64,000 bases of DNA from JABIDZ01 sp964619405 (GCA_964619405.1 CAZUCF010000004.1:1-64000), one strand, 5' to 3'. Counted from the first letter of the stretch, positions 43,950-53,386 are shown. Notes: generated from the sequence alone by a model not told the origin. Made by a program: numbers and translations.

Positions 43950-44701
43950 TTATTTCTCTAATCTGTATATAATATTAGTATTATTTTTGTGAGCGGCTTC
44001 ATATCCTAAAAACTCTAAAAAAATTTGACTATTCTTGTTTTGTTTTCCACTTGTGTGTGGCACAGTTTCAATACAAATTATAGTTGGTTTAAAATTTTTT
44101 CCAATCATTTGATTCTAGTACTTCCATGTCAAATCCTTCAGTGTCAATTGAAAAGAAATCAATTTTTTTGTTTTTAGCATATTTTTCAAGAACTTTTTTT
44201 AATGGCAATGTTTTAACTTTTCTTTCTCTAATAAATTTGTATCCTTCTTTTATGTAAGATTTCATTTCTTTTTTTTGAGAATGTTGATAACATATCCGGT
44301 TCCATTTCATAGAATGTTAAATTTCCTTCTTTTTTTGAAATCCCAATATTCAAGTTTATGTCTCTTTTTCTTTGTTCTAAAAATAATTTGTACCCTCTAA
44401 TATTTGGTTCAATGTTTATTCCACTCCAACCTTTATCATAAAATCTTTTAGTATTGTTAAAACCAATTGGATTATTTGCTCCAACATCCACATAAAAACC
44501 ATTTTTTTTATTTTTTAATAATGAATCTATTAGCATGTCTTCTCTATGTTGGCTGTATGAACCAAAAATAGTTAGAAAAGAATATTTAGTATTATATAAT
44601 TTTCTAAGAAAAGCGTTTTGTGCGATCAACAAACTCAAAAAGTTTTTTATTTGCATATTAATGAAAACAAATAATTTGTTTTTAAATGTGAGTAATCGCA
44701 A
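43950..44701 (-). pseudogene. FkbM-family methyltransferase with two frameshifts
   Basis: Three reading-frame pieces on the minus strand assemble into one FkbM-type methyltransferase: residues with GFYVDVGANNPIGFNNTKRF up to MLSTFSKK (44701 to about 44270), then MKSYIKEGYKF to FFSIDTEGFDMEVLESNDWK (to about 44097), then KPTIICIETVPHTSG to IIYRLEK and a stop at 43950-43952. The first break is at an A8 run (7 A would restore the frame), the second at AAAAAATTTT (one T too many). It is an inactive gene, or one misread at homopolymers. Confidence 0.8.
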
Positions 44702-44750
44702 TTCAATTCATACTGATACTATTTAAATATAAAATTATCTTATTATTGGT

Positions 44751-46100
44751 ATGAAAGAAAAAATAAAAACAGTTATTCCAAAAAAAATTAGGCGTAAATT
44801 TACAAACAGACCAGTTTTACAAAAAATAGTAAAAAATATTGGTTGGTTAACTGGTGAAAGAATATTAGAGTTATTAGTTGCATTAACGGTGGGAATTTGG
44901 GTTGCACGTTATTTGGGTCCTAGTGATTATGGATTAATGAGTTTTGCGATTGCTTTTTGTTCATTATTTTCTCCGTTCATTAATCTTGGACTTGATACTA
45001 TTTTACATAGGGAACTTGTTGATAAACCAGAAAAAAGTAATATTTTACTTGGAACAGTTTTTAGGATAAAATTCTTTTCAAGTATTGTTGTGGGTTTAGT
45101 AATGTTATTAATAATTTTTTTAATAAAACCAAGCGATTTTTTATTATTTTCAATGATTGGAGTATTTGCTCTTGGAAATATAGTTAATACTTTTGGAGGG
45201 ATGGGTACTTATTTTCATGCAAAAATAGAATCAAATAAAGTGGTAAAATCATCAAGTATTGCATTAATTTTGAGTAATATTTTGAAAATTTTCTTTATTT
45301 TATTTAATTTTTCAGTTTTTTATTTTGTAATAGCTTCTTTGATTAATACAATATTAATAATGTTAATTCAAACAATTTATTATTTCAAAGAAAAACAATC
45401 AATATTCAAATGGAAATTTGATTTAAAATTAGTAAAAAAAATGTTGTTAATGAGTTGGCCATTATTGTTTTCTGCTTTATTTGCAGTTATTTATTTGAAA
45501 ATTGATCAAGTAATGATTGGATTACTGCTTTCTGAATATGAAGTTGGAATTTATTCTGTTGCAGTAAGAATAAGCGAGATTGGATTTTTTTTACCAGGGG
45601 CAATTGCTGGTTCTTTATTTCCTGTTTTAATGGGGTCTAAAAAAATTTCTAAAGAAAAATATTTTGCAAGATTACAAAAAATGTTTGATTTATTTACTTG
45701 GCTTCCTTTTTTAATAATTATTCCAATATTCTTTTTTTCTAGTTTTATTATAATTTTTTTATATGGGGCAGAGTTTGCTTTTGCTGGGATAGTTCTTTCT
45801 ATTCTAATATGGGTTCTTTTAGCTATTTTTGTTAAAGCTGGAGTAGATAATTTTATTAGTACTGAAAAATTATTCAAAATTAGTTTATATTCATCTATTA
45901 TGGGAGCAACAATAAATATTATCGCAAATTTAATTTTGATTCCAACTTTTGGAATTGTTGGTGCTGCGTTTGCAACAATCATTTCTTACTTTTTTGTTGC
46001 TTATTTTAGTAATTTATTCTTCAAAGAAACAAGGTTTTTATTTAAAATGCAATTAAAATCATTTAATTTAGTGAGGGTTATAAATGAAATCAGAAAATAG
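44751..46100 (+). CDS. Wzx-type polysaccharide flippase
   Basis: A 449-residue protein with about 12 hydrophobic helices, beginning with a basic N-terminus and ARYLGPSDYGLMSFAIAF, the characteristic N-terminal motif of Wzx/MATE-type oligosaccharide flippases (MOP superfamily). It would move lipid-linked glycan across the membrane. TATA-like TTTAAATATAAAA about 30 bp upstream suggests a new transcript starts here. It overlaps the next gene by 17 bases. Confidence 0.85.
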   Translation: MKEKIKTVIPKKIRRKFTNRPVLQKIVKNIGWLTGERILELLVALTVGIWVARYLGPSDYGLMSFAIAFCSLFSPFINLGLDTILHRELVDKPEKSNILLGTVFRIKFFSSIVVGLVMLLIIFLIKPSDFLLFSMIGVFALGNIVNTFGGMGTYFHAKIESNKVVKSSSIALILSNILKIFFILFNFSVFYFVIASLINTILIMLIQTIYYFKEKQSIFKWKFDLKLVKKMLLMSWPLLFSALFAVIYLKIDQVMIGLLLSEYEVGIYSVAVRISEIGFFLPGAIAGSLFPVLMGSKKISKEKYFARLQKMFDLFTWLPFLIIIPIFFFSSFIIIFLYGAEFAFAGIVLSILIWVLLAIFVKAGVDNFISTEKLFKISLYSSIMGATINIIANLILIPTFGIVGAAFATIISYFFVAYFSNLFFKETRFLFKMQLKSFNLVRVINEIRK

Positions 46101-46986
46101 TGAAGCTCTACCAATAATTTTTGTTCACAAAGGAGATTCTTTTTATTTAAAATATGCTTTAGAAAGTGCAAAAAAATTTAACCCAAAATCAAGAATAATT
46201 TTGCTTGGTGATAATGTAACAATTTATCCTGGTTTTGTTGAATATTATGAAATGAATAAATTTGACAAATATTCAAAATTTTTAGAAAAAAATTATGTTC
46301 ATTTGAATACTTCAAACCCTGAAATTGAAATGTTTTGTATTAAAAGATGGTTAGTTTTGCTTGATTTTGTTGAAAAACAAAAATTGAAAAAATTGTTTAC
46401 TTGTGATTCTGATGTCCTATTATTTCAAAACATTACTGAAGATTCAAAAAATTATGAAAAATTTGATTTTCTTTTAGCAAATGGGAATAGTGCTGGACTC
46501 ACATTTATTAACAAAATAAAAGTTCTTGAACAATACAAAAACATTGTTTTTGACTTTTATAAAAATAAAGCTAAAAAAAATAATAAAAACATTAGAATAA
46601 CTGATATGAGTTTTTGGAAACAATTAAATGATTCTAAAAAGTTTAAGGTTGGAGAAGCAACAAAAATAATTGATAATGCATTTTATGATTTTGGTTTTTT
46701 GTCTCAAAATTATTATTATGGAAAAAATAATTATGGCATAAAAAAATTAGTGTTCAAAAATGGACTTCCATTTGGAGAAATAAACAATTCTTTAGTTAGG
46801 TTAAAGGTAATTCACTTTCAAGGTCCAACAAAGTTTTATATGAAAGATTTTTTACAAGGAAAAAACAATATTTTTATTGAATTAAAAGTAAAATCTTTGA
46901 TTTGGTTCAGAGACAATTTTAGTGGAAAAATGTCTAATAATACTCGAATTAAAATAAAGCAGTTTATGGTAAAATTTGGTGTTTAG
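46084..46986 (+). CDS. Putative glycosyltransferase (GT-A-like)
   Basis: A 300-residue protein with features of a GT-A nucleotide-sugar transferase: an N-terminal IIFVHKGDSFYLKYALESAK, and KLFTCDSDVLLFQN around residue 110 where D-S-D can serve as the D-x-D metal motif. I do not recognise a precise family. It overlaps the flippase gene and precedes a GT61-like gene, so it is probably one of the enzymes building the island's repeat unit. Confidence 0.62.
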   Translation: MKSENSEALPIIFVHKGDSFYLKYALESAKKFNPKSRIILLGDNVTIYPGFVEYYEMNKFDKYSKFLEKNYVHLNTSNPEIEMFCIKRWLVLLDFVEKQKLKKLFTCDSDVLLFQNITEDSKNYEKFDFLLANGNSAGLTFINKIKVLEQYKNIVFDFYKNKAKKNNKNIRITDMSFWKQLNDSKKFKVGEATKIIDNAFYDFGFLSQNYYYGKNNYGIKKLVFKNGLPFGEINNSLVRLKVIHFQGPTKFYMKDFLQGKNNIFIELKVKSLIWFRDNFSGKMSNNTRIKIKQFMVKFGV

Positions 46987-46994
46987 GTGTTGAA

Positions 46995-48104
46995 TTGAAT
47001 AATTTAAAAGAAATTTATTTATTTTTTAATAATCTAAAATTGGAACTTTATAAAGTAAATTATATTCAAAAATTTGTTGGAAACTTCCCTAATAAAAAAA
47101 GGTTTTTTCCAGAATATGCAAATAAAACTAATTCAAAAATATTTTTTTTAGAAAATAAAGGGGGTATAATAAAAAAGCCGAGTACAAGTGAAAAAAAGAT
47201 TCATGAAAAATTTCCAAAAAAGTATAAAGTGCCTAATAAACAAGTTTTTGTTGGTTTAATTAAAAATGCACGAATATTATCAAAAAATGCTAACATTATA
47301 ACAGAAGATAAAATTGATATTAACGAAGATATTTCTTCTTTGTCTGAAAGTATGACTTCTTATGAAAATTATTTAGTTTTGCCAAAAATTAAAACAATTG
47401 ATTCAAGAGTTTTAACAATTAGTAATTCAGAAAACTATTTTCACTGGATGTTTGAAATCCTGCCAAGATTACATTTTATTAAAAAAACTGGTTTGAAAAC
47501 AGATTATTACTTACTTCCAAGTAATAAGCAATTCCAAAAAGATTCAATTAAAGCTCTAAAAATTCCAGAAAAAAAAATTATTAATTTAAATGAAAAAACA
47601 CACATAAAAACAAAAGAAGTATTATTTTCTTCAATGCCAAGTTATTCAGGAAATCCAACTCCTGAAATTTGTAGTTTTGTTAGAAAACTGTTTTTAAAAA
47701 AATATGACAAAAAAAAGTATAAAAAATATGAAAAAATTTATGTTTGTAGAGGTAATGTAAAATATAGAAAAGTTTCAAACGAAAAAGAAGTAATTAGTTT
47801 TTTAGAAAAAAAAGGTTTTGTTTCTGTTAAAATGGATGGTTTATCAGTATTTGAACAAGCAAGAATATTCAATTCAGCAAAAATAATTATTGCACCACAT
47901 GGCGCGGCCCTAACCAACCTAGTTTTTTGTAAAAAAGGAACAAAAGTGATTGAACTTTTTAACCCAGATTATGTTAATGTTTGTTTTTGGACCATTGCAA
48001 ACAATATTAATATTAAATATTTTTATGTTTTTGGTGAACGACAAATAGGCATTAAGCAGAATATGTTAATTAATATTTGTGTTTTTGATAAAATATTTAC
48101 TTAA
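46995..48104 (+). CDS. Glycosyltransferase family 61 (DUF563)
   Basis: A 369-residue protein starting at TTG 46995 with TAGGTG upstream. NSENYFHWMFEILPRLHFIK and the C-terminal FEQARIFNSAKIIIAPHGAA followed by LTNLVFCKKGTKVIELF are the DUF563/GT61 signature, including the conserved PHGAALTN block. The acceptor and donor are not predictable. It lies 9 bp after the previous glycosyltransferase gene. Confidence 0.82.
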   Translation: MNNLKEIYLFFNNLKLELYKVNYIQKFVGNFPNKKRFFPEYANKTNSKIFFLENKGGIIKKPSTSEKKIHEKFPKKYKVPNKQVFVGLIKNARILSKNANIITEDKIDINEDISSLSESMTSYENYLVLPKIKTIDSRVLTISNSENYFHWMFEILPRLHFIKKTGLKTDYYLLPSNKQFQKDSIKALKIPEKKIINLNEKTHIKTKEVLFSSMPSYSGNPTPEICSFVRKLFLKKYDKKKYKKYEKIYVCRGNVKYRKVSNEKEVISFLEKKGFVSVKMDGLSVFEQARIFNSAKIIIAPHGAALTNLVFCKKGTKVIELFNPDYVNVCFWTIANNINIKYFYVFGERQIGIKQNMLINICVFDKIFT

Positions 48105-48176
48105 TTGTAATAAAAAACATTTTTAAATAAAAAAGGTTTAATTATTTTAAGATTTTTTTAATTTTTGGGTTAGGAA

Positions 48177-48749
48177 GTGTTTTGTTTGGATTATAAATAT
48201 TTTAGAACTGTTGTTATTAGTCAAATAAAAGCGGTTGTTACTCAAAGAATTAATCCAATTGAGCTATTTATGAAACCAATCAATCCAATTTGGATGAATT
48301 TAAAAATGCAAAAATGGTTTGATAATAATCTAAAAAAAGATATGCGTGTTTTTGAATATGGTAGTGGAAATTCAAGCAAATATATTGCATCTAAAGTAAA
48401 AGAAATAATTTGTGTCGAAGACAGTGAAAAATGGTATGCATTTAACAAAAAGGGTGCTCCAAAAAACATGAAAATAATTTTGGCTAAAAATAAAATGGAT
48501 TATGTTAATAATATAAAAAATAAAGGACTTTTTGATATTATTATTGTTGATGGGAATTATAGAAAAGAATGTTTTGAATCTGCTTTGAAAAGATTGAAAG
48601 TAGGTGGTTATTTAGTTTTTGATAATTTAGAAAGGCCTGAAAACTTAACTATATTTAATTCTATTAATGGTTCAAAAAAGTTATTTAATGGTCTAATTCC
48701 TGGTCAAGGTGGATATTGTAAAACTGGAATTTATGTGAATCAAGAGTAA
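48177..48749 (+). CDS. SAM-dependent methyltransferase-like protein
   Basis: About 190 residues from GTG 48177. RVFEYGSGNSSKYIA resembles the SAM-binding motif I (E-x-G-x-G), ICVEDSEKW gives the acidic residue after the next strand, FDIIIVDGNYRKEC motif IV, and GGYLVFDN motif V. These suggest a small-molecule or glycan methyltransferase. TTG 48186 is an alternative start. A 16-bp palindrome overlaps its stop codon. Confidence 0.7.
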   Translation: MFCLDYKYFRTVVISQIKAVVTQRINPIELFMKPINPIWMNLKMQKWFDNNLKKDMRVFEYGSGNSSKYIASKVKEIICVEDSEKWYAFNKKGAPKNMKIILAKNKMDYVNNIKNKGLFDIIIVDGNYRKECFESALKRLKVGGYLVFDNLERPENLTIFNSINGSKKLFNGLIPGQGGYCKTGIYVNQE

Positions 48750-48772
48750 TTAGATATCTAATTGCTTGGTTG

Positions 48773-48794
48773 TATCAAAACCTTTTTATTTTGA
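48773..48794 (+). promoter_or_regulatory. Promoter shared with gene 53421
   Basis: A 22-bp sequence beginning TATCAAAACCTTTTTATT is identical to 53381-53402. In both places exactly 18 bases separate its end from an ATG (48813 here, 53421 there). The T-rich TATA-like core sits where an archaeal TATA box for a leaderless transcript would be. Confidence 0.65.
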
Positions 48795-48812
48795 TTTTGA
48801 TTGATATTTGTT

Positions 48813-49967
48813 ATGATTAAGTTGATGAAAAACACTTTTTTTAATGAGGCCTTAACTAAAAAGAATTTGGCCAATTTTATTGTTGGTTCTGAAAAGTTGA
48901 GTATGGGCCAGAAATGTTTTGAGTTTGAAGAAAAATTTTCTAAGTATCAAGGTAGAAAATATGCTGTTTTTGTTAATAATGGTAGTTCAGCAAATTTAGG
49001 GCTTATACAAAGTTTGATTAATCTTGGAAGGTTAAAAAAAGGTGATAAAGTTGGGTTTTCTTCAATTACTTGGGCGACAAATGTTATGCCTTTAATCCAA
49101 TTAGGTTTAGAACCTATTCCAATAGATGTATCTGAAAAGAATCTTAATGTGGATATAGTTAATATTCAAAATTTAAAAGAAGATATTAAAGTTTTGTTTT
49201 TAACAAATCTTCTTGGTTTTTCTGGAAAAATTGATAAAATAAAAGAGTTTTGTGAAAAAAAAGGTATTATTTTGTTAGAAGATAATTGTGAGTCTCTTGG
49301 TAGTATTGTTGTTGGAGACAAATTAGGTAATTTTGGTTTAGCAAGCACATTTTCTTTTTTTGTTGGACACCATCTTTCAACAATAGAAGGTGGAATGGTT
49401 TGTACTGATGATTTTGATTTGTATAACATGCTTTTAATGGTGAGAGCACATGGTTGGACTAGGGATGTGGATGAAAAAACTGAAGAAGTTTTAAAGAAAA
49501 AATATTCAATTAATGATTTTTACAATCAATACACATTTTATTATAATGCTTATAATTTAAGACCAACAGAGATAAATGGTTTTTTAGGTTTAGAACAAAT
49601 GAAATATGTAGAAAAAATTCACGAGGTTAGAAATAATAATTTCAAAAAATTTGAAAACGCGATTAAAAATAATGACGATTTTTTGAAATTAGATTTTTCG
49701 CACATGGATTTTATTTCTAATTTTGCTTATCCATTAATTTGTAAAAATAAAACAATTTTAGAAAAATATTTGGAAAAGTTTTCAAATGTTGAAATAAGAC
49801 CGATTGTTGGTGGGAGTATGGTAGAGCAACCATTTTTCGGGAACAAAAAATATTCTTGTCCAATAGCTAAAAAAATTCATGAGCTTGGTTTTTATATTCC
49901 AAACAATCCTGATTTAAATAAAGAAGAAATTGATTTTATGTGTAATATATTAGGTGATAAGAATTAG
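48813..49967 (+). CDS. DegT/DnrJ-fold PLP enzyme, ColD/RfbH-like sugar 3-dehydratase
   Basis: A 384-residue PLP-dependent enzyme. VNNGSSANLGLIQSL, SSITWATNVMPLIQLGLEPI and LLEDNCESLGS (Asp that binds PLP nitrogen) place it in the DegT family. The usual Schiff-base lysine is absent: the segment reads FSFFVGHHLSTIEGGMV, with His at the Lys position as in GDP-4-keto-6-deoxymannose 3-dehydratase (ColD), where His is the catalytic base. The substrate would be the GMD product. ATG 48813 is chosen because the conserved promoter is spaced from it exactly as at 53421; TTG 48801 is the longer alternative. Confidence 0.78.
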   Translation: MIKLMKNTFFNEALTKKNLANFIVGSEKLSMGQKCFEFEEKFSKYQGRKYAVFVNNGSSANLGLIQSLINLGRLKKGDKVGFSSITWATNVMPLIQLGLEPIPIDVSEKNLNVDIVNIQNLKEDIKVLFLTNLLGFSGKIDKIKEFCEKKGIILLEDNCESLGSIVVGDKLGNFGLASTFSFFVGHHLSTIEGGMVCTDDFDLYNMLLMVRAHGWTRDVDEKTEEVLKKKYSINDFYNQYTFYYNAYNLRPTEINGFLGLEQMKYVEKIHEVRNNNFKKFENAIKNNDDFLKLDFSHMDFISNFAYPLICKNKTILEKYLEKFSNVEIRPIVGGSMVEQPFFGNKKYSCPIAKKIHELGFYIPNNPDLNKEEIDFMCNILGDKN

Positions 49968-50406
49968 TTCAAAATTTATTCCTGAATGTAAATACAAAAT
50001 AATTATGGAAAATGTTCCAATAATATGTGTTGATTTGTTAGTAAAATATAACGATACATATTTGTTAATGTTAAGAAAAAATAATCCTATTAAAGGAAAA
50101 TATTGGATGCCGGGTGGCAGAGTTTATAAAAATGAATCTCTTGGAAAAGCAGTTAAAAGAAAATGTTTAGAAGAATGTGGTGTTAAAGTAAAAAATTATA
50201 AAAAAGTCGGTGTCATTGAATATATTAAAGAAGAAGCTCCATTTAATAATATTAAATCAGGAATTCATGTAGTAAGTATTGTTTATGAGATTTTAATAGA
50301 TTCTAAAAATATTTTAATGGATTCCCAACACGATGATTATAAATGGGTGTCTTTTGAAAATTTTCCAAAAAAGTTAAAAGAAATGTTGAAAGGTTTTAAT
50401 TTATGA
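49954..50406 (+). CDS. Nudix hydrolase, GDP-mannose mannosyl hydrolase-like
   Basis: A 150-residue Nudix protein from GTG 49954, which overlaps the preceding gene by 14 bases. PIICVDLLVKYNDTYLLMLR, WMPGGRVYKNESLGKAVKRK followed by CLEECG, and the later QHDDYKWVSF closely follow E. coli GDP-mannose mannosyl hydrolase (Gmm), whose Nudix motif is also atypical. It may trim GDP-mannose or GDP-fucose pools. It overlaps the next aminotransferase gene by four bases (ATGA), so the three genes are coupled. Confidence 0.78.
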   Translation: MIRISSKFIPECKYKIIMENVPIICVDLLVKYNDTYLLMLRKNNPIKGKYWMPGGRVYKNESLGKAVKRKCLEECGVKVKNYKKVGVIEYIKEEAPFNNIKSGIHVVSIVYEILIDSKNILMDSQHDDYKWVSFENFPKKLKEMLKGFNL

Positions 50407-51494
50407 TTCCACAGATTTTACCATGGATTGATGAAGAAGAAGTAAAAGAAGTTTCTGAGGCTGTTAAATCAACTTGGGTTACTGAAGCAAACAAAACAAA
50501 GAAATTTGAAGAAATGTTTAAGGAGTTAACTCAAACAAAGTATGCCCATGCTTTTTCTAATGGAACAGTAACCCTTTTTACTGCTTTAAAAGTATTAAAT
50601 ATTGGAAAGGGTGATGAAGTTATTACGCCAAGTTTTACATTTATTGCTTCAATTAATCCAATAATCATTGCTGGTGCAAATCCTATTTTAATTGATATTG
50701 ATAAAGATACATTTTGTATTGATTACAAACTTATTGAAGAAAAAATTACGCCTAATACAAAAGCGATTATGCCTGTTCATTTATATGGACAATCAGCTGA
50801 TATGCCAAAAATAATGAAAATAGCTAAGAAACACGGTTTGCATGTTATTGAAGATGCTGCTCAAGCTGTTGGAGTAAAATTCAATGGAAAACATGCTGGC
50901 ACTTTTGGAGACTATGGTAGTTTTTCTTTTTATGGTAATAAAACAATAACCACTGGTGAAGGTGGAATGTTAGTTACAAATAACAAAAAATTGTCTGATT
51001 TAGCATATCGTTATAAAAATCATGGGCGTTTAAAAAAAGGTGTTTTTATTCATGATTCAATAGGAATGAATTTTAGTTTTACTGAAATGCAAGCTGCATT
51101 AGGAATAACTCAGCTTAAAAAATTAGAAAAAATAATTGATAAAAAAAATAAAATTCGTGAATATTATATAAAAGAGCTTTCTGAAATAAAAGAAATAAAT
51201 TTTCCAAAAATTAATCCACGTTGTGAACCAGTTCATTGGTTTACTAACATAATGATTCCAAGTGCAAAAAAACTTTCTGAATTTTTGTTGAAAAAAGAAA
51301 TTCAAACAAGACGATTTTTTTATCCAATATACAAACAACCATGTTATAAAAATTTTAATTTTAACAAAAATTTTCCAAATTCTGAATATGCATATAATTG
51401 TGGTTTGTCATTACCGTCATCATATAATTTAACTGATAATGAATTAGAAAAAATTTGTTTTGAAATAAAGAAATTTTATTCAAATAAAAAATAA
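50403..51494 (+). CDS. GDP-perosamine synthase-like aminotransferase (DegT/DnrJ)
   Basis: A 363-residue PLP aminotransferase. FSNGTVTLFTALKVLNIGKG, DEVITPSFTFIASINPI, VIEDAAQAVG (PLP-binding Asp) and FSFYGNKTITTGEGGML with the Schiff-base Lys are intact. The sequence resembles GDP-4-keto-6-deoxymannose 4-aminotransferases (Per/RfbE). Directly followed by the second gmd gene, it probably makes GDP-perosamine. Other DegT sugar aminotransferases cannot be excluded. Confidence 0.82.
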   Translation: MIPQILPWIDEEEVKEVSEAVKSTWVTEANKTKKFEEMFKELTQTKYAHAFSNGTVTLFTALKVLNIGKGDEVITPSFTFIASINPIIIAGANPILIDIDKDTFCIDYKLIEEKITPNTKAIMPVHLYGQSADMPKIMKIAKKHGLHVIEDAAQAVGVKFNGKHAGTFGDYGSFSFYGNKTITTGEGGMLVTNNKKLSDLAYRYKNHGRLKKGVFIHDSIGMNFSFTEMQAALGITQLKKLEKIIDKKNKIREYYIKELSEIKEINFPKINPRCEPVHWFTNIMIPSAKKLSEFLLKKEIQTRRFFYPIYKQPCYKNFNFNKNFPNSEYAYNCGLSLPSSYNLTDNELEKICFEIKKFYSNKK

Positions 51495-51563
51495 TAAAAT
51501 AATTTTTTTGAAAATCATTATTGTACCTACTTATATTTAAATAATTTGTATAACTAATAATTT

Positions 51564-52571
51564 ATGGTTAAAAAGAAAGCAATTATAACAGGGGTTACAG
51601 GGCAAGATGGTTCTTATTTAGCTGAATTGCTTCTTGAAAAAGGTTATGAAGTTCATGCTATTGTAAGAAGATCCAGTGTTTTTAACACATCTAGAATTGA
51701 TCATCTTCATAATTATTTGAATGAAAAAGACTTTGTTACACATTATGGTGATTTGAGTGATTCAGCTTCTCTTGGAAAAATTGTGCGAGAAATACAACCA
51801 GATGAATTCTATAATTTAGGTGCACAATCCCATGTAAGAATAAGTTTTGATGTTCCAGAATATACTTTGGATACTGATGCAGTTGGAGTTGCGAGATGTC
51901 TTGAAGCAATAAAAGCTTATTCACCGCACACAAAATTTTATCAAGCATCAAGTAGTGAAATGTTTGGAAAAGTTTCTGAAATACCTCAAAAAGAAACAAC
52001 TTCTTTTTATCCAAGAAGCCCATATGGTTGTGCAAAAGTTTGCGCTTATTGGCTTACACGAAATTATCGCGAAGCATATGGAATTCACGCTTCTAACGGA
52101 ATACTATTTAATCATGAGTCTCCGCGAAGAGGAGAAAATTTTGTTACAAGAAAAATAACTTTGTCTTTAGCAAGAATGAAATTTGGTTTACAAAAAGAAT
52201 TATGTTTGGGAAATTTAGATGCTAAGAGAGATTGGGGTTATGCAAAAGAATATGTTGAAGCAATGTGGTTAATGCTACAACAGAAAGAACCGGGTGATTA
52301 TGTAATATCAACAGGAGAAACACACTCGGTTCAAGAATTTCTTGATGTTGCAGCGGATTATATTGGCATTGATTTGAAAGGGAAAATAAAAGTTGACCAA
52401 AAATATATGCGACCAACAGAAGTAGATTTATTACTTGGTGATTCAACAAAAGCAAGAACGAAACTAGGTTGGGAACCAAAAACAACTTTTAAAGAATTAG
52501 TAAAAATAATGGTTGATAGTGATGTTAACTTAGTTGAAAAAGAAGTTTATGGTATAAATGGAAAAAAATAA
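51564..52571 (+). CDS. gmd: GDP-mannose 4,6-dehydratase (copy 2)
   Basis: A 335-residue GMD with the same motifs as copy 1 (VTGVTGQDGSYLAELLLEKG, FYQASSSEMFGKV, SPYGCAKVCAYW, HESPRRGENFVTRKIT). The two proteins are alike over their full length but differ at many positions, so the duplication is not recent or one copy was acquired separately. It starts 69 bp after the perosamine-synthase-like gene and would supply its substrate. Confidence 0.93.
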   Translation: MVKKKAIITGVTGQDGSYLAELLLEKGYEVHAIVRRSSVFNTSRIDHLHNYLNEKDFVTHYGDLSDSASLGKIVREIQPDEFYNLGAQSHVRISFDVPEYTLDTDAVGVARCLEAIKAYSPHTKFYQASSSEMFGKVSEIPQKETTSFYPRSPYGCAKVCAYWLTRNYREAYGIHASNGILFNHESPRRGENFVTRKITLSLARMKFGLQKELCLGNLDAKRDWGYAKEYVEAMWLMLQQKEPGDYVISTGETHSVQEFLDVAADYIGIDLKGKIKVDQKYMRPTEVDLLLGDSTKARTKLGWEPKTTFKELVKIMVDSDVNLVEKEVYGINGKK

Positions 52572-52579
52572 TTAATTCT

Positions 52580-53386
52580 TTATATTTTAAAAAATATATT
52601 TTTGTGCTTTTTATTACTTGCTGAAAAATATAAATTGTGTCTGTCATTATAAAAAGTCTCATAAATAATAACTTTTTTAAAAAATAATTTTAACATTTTT
52701 TCAATTTCATTTCTATTTTTACAATCAACACCAATTATTACATTACCCGAAAAAATACCATTTTTATTCAAAGCAATTTTTATTTTTTTGAATAATTCTT
52801 TTGTTTCATTATTATTGAAATGTTGTAGTACTGCATCCATAATTATATTATCAAATTTTCCTTTTGGGAGTTCTTTTTTCAAATCCATTATATAATATTC
52901 TATGTTTTTATGATTATTTTTTGATTTAGCTTTTGCAATTGCATTTTTGTCTATGTCTATACCTATTATCTTTTTTGCATTGAATGAGTAAAAATTTCGT
53001 GTATTAAAACCATCACCGCAAGCCAAATCTAAAACTAGACTATTTTTTTTTATTAATAGATTGTTAAATATGCCTCTTTCAAGCCACATAGGATTTCTAT
53101 TATTTATCCATGTATAGCATAGGTTGTTGTATCTATCAATGAATTTGGGTTCGGGGGGGCACCATTCAACAAAATATTTTAGTTTATGGCAGAAAAAGTT
53201 TATTTTAAAAGTACTTACTGAAAAGAACTCTATTATGGGCAAAATCCAAAAACGGTTTATTGATACTACTTTTTTAATATTTTTTTTTATCATATTATCA
53301 CGCGATAGACCATAACTAATTAATGTTTCTTTGTTTTTTAAATTAACTATTGAATAAAAGCAATTTTCATATAAGTTTTTTATCAA
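52580..53386 (-). CDS. SAM-dependent methyltransferase
   Basis: Up to 268 residues. LVLDLACGDGFNTRNFY is motif I, KKIIGIDIDKNAIAKAK follows with the ribose-binding Asp, and FDNIIMDAVLQHFNN is motif IV. The start is uncertain: TTG 53386 lies within the conserved promoter of the divergent gene, while ATG 53293 gives a 237-residue protein that still contains the whole fold. It points against the neighbouring glycan genes and is convergent with gmd copy 2 (8 bp apart). Confidence 0.72.
   Translation of the reverse strand: MIKNLYENCFYSIVNLKNKETLISYGLSRDNMIKKNIKKVVSINRFWILPIIEFFSVSTFKINFFCHKLKYFVEWCPPEPKFIDRYNNLCYTWINNRNPMWLERGIFNNLLIKKNSLVLDLACGDGFNTRNFYSFNAKKIIGIDIDKNAIAKAKSKNNHKNIEYYIMDLKKELPKGKFDNIIMDAVLQHFNNNETKELFKKIKIALNKNGIFSGNVIIGVDCKNRNEIEKMLKLFFKKVIIYETFYNDRHNLYFSASNKKHKNIFFKI

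Noticed and set aside
44535..44726. Short + strand frame ahead of the flippase
   Set aside because: It is antisense to the FkbM-type sequence, which has clear conserved motifs on the other strand.
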